Shown piece by piece: positions 60,776-64,000 of a stretch of DNA of 64,000 nt. Origin of the DNA: Psychrobacter sp. LV10R520-6 (lineage in GTDB: Bacteria; Pseudomonadota; Gammaproteobacteria; Pseudomonadales; Moraxellaceae); assembly GCF_900182925.1 (NCBI RefSeq), contig NZ_LT900024.1, forward strand, positions 2,728,001 to 2,792,000, in the 5' to 3' direction. Both the position numbers and the translations under genes were made by a program. Under the pieces are notes generated by a model. The model worked only from the letters and a program-made list of their open reading frames with translations, was not told the origin of the DNA and ran no database searches. Position 1 is the first letter of the stretch. Every line of letters starts with the position of its first letter.

Positions 60776-61279
60776 ATTTACCTCAGTTGCTAAAATCAAA
60801 TAGTGTCGTTTTCTACTTATGCCCGATCGTCTACTTACCTTTGATAGGTTGTCTATTTATCCTTGATAGGCGCGGCTTACCAACATTTGCTTATCAATAA
60901 TAGGATGTGGCGAAGTCGTTTCGATTGGGGCCGTCATTAGGGCAAAGCAGTTAGGCTAAAACGAAGGCTGCTAGCGCTCAACCGCCTGATGTCAATGGTA
61001 TTTTGACAGTATATCATACTTGGGGCTGGTGATAAGTTTGTCAAGGGTGACAGTGACCTTTGTTAAAAGAGACGCTTAGTTTGGCATTATATATAGTAGA
61101 GCCAAAAACTTATTGACGAAATAGTTATTTAATCGTTTGCCTATCTAGTAGGCGTTTGAAATAATAGCCGCCAGTTGGTGTGCTGCAAAGCGCATTTTGC
61201 CTATGAACTTGTTTTTGTTAGCAATACAGTCTACAAAACCTTTTTAACTTTTACAAAACTCTTGAGATGAAAAAACCTT
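60776..61279. other. Non-coding gap between erpA and the ABC-F gene
   Basis: Divergent promoters of erpA and the ABC-F gene must lie here. No gene, repeat or RNA recognised. Confidence 0.5.
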
Positions 61280-63340
61280 ATGATCGAATTTAAAGACGTT
61301 GGTGTTCGCCGTGATGGTCGTGAATTATTTGCCGGTGCTAGCTTTCAGCTACATCCAGGCCACAAAGTAGGCTTAACGGGCAATAACGGCACTGGCAAAT
61401 CCACCCTATTTGCGCTATTACTAACCCGCATGGGCACTGGTGATACTGAGGTGACGCTCGATCGCGGTGAAGTGACTATTCCGGATGGCTGGCAGGTGGC
61501 GCACATGGCGCAGGAAGTCGGCGCAAGTGCGCAAACGGCGATTAATTATGTGCTCAGCGGTGATGAGCAGTGGTATAAAATTAATGAGGCTTTGAGTGAT
61601 TTGAGTACGGTCAGTGATGACCAAATTGGTGTATTGCATCAGAAATTTGATGAAATTGACGGCTATCGTACCCCAACCAAAGCCGCACAAATCATGGCGG
61701 GCTTAGGTTTTAGCACCACGCAACACGAGCTGCCAGTAGACAGTTTTTCTGGTGGTTGGCGTATGCGTTTAAACTTGGCTAAGACTTTGATGAGTCGCGC
61801 GGATTTAATGTTACTTGATGAGCCCACCAACCATTTGGACTTAGATGCTATTTTATGGTTAGAAACCTGGATTAATGCCTTTACTGGTCTGGTTATTGTC
61901 ATCTCCCATGACCAAACGTTCTTGGATAATACCGTTGGTCATATCTTGCACGTTGAGCAAAAGAAAGTCACCTTATATACCGGTAACTACCAGCAGTTTA
62001 TTCGTACCCGTCATGAGCGTATGGCTCAGCAGCAGCAAGCTTTTGAGAAGCAAGAAGCGACTAAGGCACATTTAGACGACTTTATTCGTCGTTTCCGCGC
62101 CCAAGCCAGTAAGGCCAAGCAAGCGCAAAGCCGTATCAAACAGCTTGAGCGTATGAGTGAGCTGTCACCAATGATGGCGGATAATCCGTTCACTTTCCGT
62201 TTCTATGAGCCTGCCAATATGAGCTCGCCCTTGATTGAGCTGACCAATGCTGATATTGGTTATACCGACACACCACTACTCCATAACGCCAATGTGCAAG
62301 TAACCCCTGACACTCGTATTGGTCTACTTGGGATGAATGGTGCGGGTAAATCGACCTTGATTAAAGCACTGGTCGGTGAGCTTGGGGTATTATCTGGTAC
62401 TTATGATGTCTCAGATACGCTCAAATTAGGCTACTTTAATCAGCATCAAATGGATGCTTTAGACGCTGTCGCCACCCCGCTACAGATGATGCGCCGCTTG
62501 GCTGGTAAGACCTCTGATGCTGAATTGCGTTCATTTTTGGGTGGTTTTGACTTTCGCGGCGACCGTATTGATACTCCGAGCGAGTTATTCTCAGGTGGTG
62601 AGCGTGCGCGTTTAACCTTAGCCTTGATTGTTTGGCAGCGTCCTAATGTGCTGGTACTCGATGAGCCCACCAACCATTTAGACTTACAAATGCGCCAAGC
62701 CCTAACTATGGCTTTACAAGGTTTTGAGGGTGCAGTAGTGCTGGTTTCGCATGATCGCGAACTGATTGCTAACGTCTGCGATGAGCTGTACTTGGTACAT
62801 GACGGTATAATCGAAGAGTTTGATGGCGATATCAATGACTATGGCAAATGGTTGTCGGATAAACGCAAGGAAGCCAACAGTCCAGATAAAGGCGCTGATA
62901 AAAAAGGTAAGAGTAAAAAGGCCAAGAAAAAATTCGTTAATAAAGAAGACGTTTCACGTGAAACAAATCCTAACACTAGCGGTTCTGAGTCTGATAACTT
63001 AAAGCACGCTAAAAAAAAACTAGCAAATCCTAAGTCAGCTGCTGCATCATCGTTAACGAAAGAAGAGCAGCGCAAACTGGCCGCTGAACAGCGCAAGCTT
63101 AGCGCGCCTATTCGCCGCGAGATTGAAGATACAGAAAAAGCGTTGGCTAAGATTGACGATAAGCTGGCAAGTTTAGAAGTTAAGCTTGGCGATACTGATC
63201 TTTATGAAGAAGGCCGTAAAGCTGATTTGATGGTCTTACTTGATGAGCAAACCGCCCTACAGCAGCAGCATAGCGCTAGTGAAGAGTCTTTACTGGTAGC
63301 GATGACTACTCTTGAAGAGATGGAAGCAAGTTTTGAGTAG
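61280..63340 (+). CDS. ABC-F family ATP-binding protein (YheS/Uup-like)
   Basis: A 686-residue soluble ABC-F ATPase with two ABC domains. Walker A GNNGTGKST and GMNGAGKST; signatures SFSGGWRMRLNLAKTL and FSGGERARLTLALIV; Walker B LMLLDEPTNHLDLD and LVLDEPTNHLDL. A charged interdomain linker (RRFRAQASKAKQAQSRIKQLERM) and a C-terminal Lys-rich and coiled-coil tail follow. ABC-F proteins act on the ribosome. The linker and order fit YheS best. A perfect parS-like site lies inside the Lys-rich linker. Confidence 0.92.
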   Translation: MIEFKDVGVRRDGRELFAGASFQLHPGHKVGLTGNNGTGKSTLFALLLTRMGTGDTEVTLDRGEVTIPDGWQVAHMAQEVGASAQTAINYVLSGDEQWYKINEALSDLSTVSDDQIGVLHQKFDEIDGYRTPTKAAQIMAGLGFSTTQHELPVDSFSGGWRMRLNLAKTLMSRADLMLLDEPTNHLDLDAILWLETWINAFTGLVIVISHDQTFLDNTVGHILHVEQKKVTLYTGNYQQFIRTRHERMAQQQQAFEKQEATKAHLDDFIRRFRAQASKAKQAQSRIKQLERMSELSPMMADNPFTFRFYEPANMSSPLIELTNADIGYTDTPLLHNANVQVTPDTRIGLLGMNGAGKSTLIKALVGELGVLSGTYDVSDTLKLGYFNQHQMDALDAVATPLQMMRRLAGKTSDAELRSFLGGFDFRGDRIDTPSELFSGGERARLTLALIVWQRPNVLVLDEPTNHLDLQMRQALTMALQGFEGAVVLVSHDRELIANVCDELYLVHDGIIEEFDGDINDYGKWLSDKRKEANSPDKGADKKGKSKKAKKKFVNKEDVSRETNPNTSGSESDNLKHAKKKLANPKSAAASSLTKEEQRKLAAEQRKLSAPIRREIEDTEKALAKIDDKLASLEVKLGDTDLYEEGRKADLMVLLDEQTALQQQHSASEESLLVAMTTLEEMEASFE
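62951..62964. promoter_or_regulatory. parS-like site inside the ABC-F gene
   Basis: Perfect GTTTCACGTGAAAC encoding VSRET, as in ribE. Confidence 0.7.
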
Positions 63341-63402
63341 GAGGTTTTTGGGTAGAAGGTATTTGGTCAGCGCAGATAGCTACCAATGAGTAAGTGATAC
63401 AC

Positions 63403-63436
63403 AAAAAGGGGAGAGTGCTAGCTCTCCCCTTTTTTT
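63403..63436. terminator. Bidirectional terminator
   Basis: Hairpin AAGGGGAGAG-TGCTAG-CTCTCCCCTT flanked by A and T runs, between the convergent ABC-F and RlpA-like genes. Confidence 0.9.
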
Positions 63437-63447
63437 ACATTATTAAG

Positions 63448-63810
63448 TTATTGTCTACGGTATTTGCCATCACCGTAAGATAGTACATTCATACTAGTCG
63501 TACAGAGTTGGCAGTTTATTTTACCAGCAGCGGCTTTAGATAGATCAAGAATACGTCCCCTGATGAAAGGTCCTCTATCGGTGATTTTCACTATCACGCT
63601 CTGCTTTGTCTTTTTATTAGTCACTTTTACCTTCGTACCAAACGGCAGCGTTCTATGTGCAGCGGTCAGGGAATTCATATTGAAGATACTACCACTAGCT
63701 GTGCGTTTACCGTGAAATTTATTACCGTAGTAACTGGTGTTAGCGGCAAAAACCGTGGTACTTAACAGTAGTGATAACGTGATAACTAAAGACTTAATTA
63801 AATAAGACAT
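63448..63810 (-). CDS. RlpA-like septal ring lytic transglycosylase family protein
   Basis: A 120-residue secreted protein: signal peptide (SLVITLSLLLSTTVFA) plus a double-psi beta-barrel domain with SYYGNKFHGKRTASGSIFNMN, AAHRTLPFGTKVKVTN, VKITDRGPFIRGRILDLSKAA. RlpA proteins cleave denuded glycan at septa. It lacks the SPOR domain, and a CxxC pair (CQLC) near the C terminus is unusual. Confidence 0.9.
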   Translation of the reverse strand: MSYLIKSLVITLSLLLSTTVFAANTSYYGNKFHGKRTASGSIFNMNSLTAAHRTLPFGTKVKVTNKKTKQSVIVKITDRGPFIRGRILDLSKAAAGKINCQLCTTSMNVLSYGDGKYRRQ

Positions 63811-64000
63811 TTAATACCTTTTTAAAATTTATAAAATAGACAGATACTCCTGCCTATGTTATCCATACTCCCTATGAGTTTGAATAATATAGGTATTTTA
63901 CTATAAAAAGCTTACCACGTCCTCACGGCTCTGTAAAAAACGTACAAGGTCAAGCCGCTGAGCTGACTTATACTATCAATAAGCGCGAGGGTCGCTCGTC
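63811..64000. other. Window edge, possible start of a further gene
   Basis: AT-rich leader of the RlpA-like gene, then about 90 bp of more balanced sequence. A plus-strand frame reading LPRPHGSVKNVQGQAAELTY is open to the end of the window but has no obvious start codon, so no gene is called. Confidence 0.3.

Noticed and set aside
63912..64000. Open frames at the right edge of the window on both strands
   Set aside because: The plus-strand frame lacks a start codon and the minus-strand frame is short and cut by the edge; neither can be supported.

Overview
The window looks like a chromosomal replication-origin region of a Moraxellaceae gammaproteobacterium, most probably Psychrobacter. The basis is the gene order mnmE-yidC-yidD-rnpA-rpmH / dnaA-dnaN-recF-gyrB, the protein sequences, and the moderately AT-rich composition. 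No database was searched, so the genus is an inference from family knowledge.

Layout. From 0 to 12.3 kb, almost all genes are on the minus strand: fmt, ribE, ribD, nrdR, mnmE, yidC, yidD, rnpA and rpmH. The exception is a plus-strand hybrid histidine kinase with an eroded ATPase domain. An oriC-like cluster of DnaA boxes lies between rpmH and dnaA (about 12.48-12.71 kb), and transcription diverges there. From 12.9 to 22.1 kb, dnaA, dnaN, recF, gyrB and a DUF6880 gene run rightward. From 22.2 to 25.1 kb are rlmF, a LysE-type exporter and a crotonase. A two-gene Gabija-type antiphage cassette (OLD nuclease plus UvrD-like helicase) fills 25.1-29.0 kb. It is followed by guaA and then an AT-rich orphan gene. 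From 32.3 to 44.3 kb are two MDR oxidoreductases plus a truncated third copy, a DUF2157/DUF4401/GDYXXLXY membrane operon, a racemase, hydrolases, a DsrE protein, a YigZ protein and rsuA. From 44.9 to 64 kb are a DsbC-like protein, a homocysteine methyltransferase, dnaJ, dapB, speC, def, mpl, an NlpE-like lipoprotein, dsbB, gshA, a complete IS1-family element, erpA, an ABC-F ATPase and an RlpA-like protein.

Three layers lie over the genes. (1) Thirteen parS-like palindromes (GTTTCACGTGAAAC or one-base variants) are scattered from 4.9 to 63 kb. Several sit inside genes and three sit at transcription terminators, which suggests a ParB-loading centromere region around oriC. (2) A second cluster of DnaA boxes with two parS-like sites lies in the ribE-ribD gap at 5.4-5.7 kb. 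(3) Seven copies of an imperfect-palindromic intergenic repeat of roughly 80-140 bp occur, two of them as long inverted copies flanking mpl.

How the genes work together. The replication and segregation genes sit with their own cis sites. The rpmH-rnpA-yidD-yidC block handles ribosome, tRNA and membrane-protein biogenesis. gshA, dsbB and the DsbC-like protein handle thiol chemistry. fmt and def, which sit together in many bacteria, lie about 51 kb apart here. Clear accessory material is limited to the Gabija cassette, the orphan gene after guaA, the IS1 element and the degraded MDR copy. I did not find a convincing wholly new multi-gene system. The strongest leads are the parS/terminator fusions, the second DnaA-box cluster, the mpl inverted repeats and the unknown gene next to guaA.
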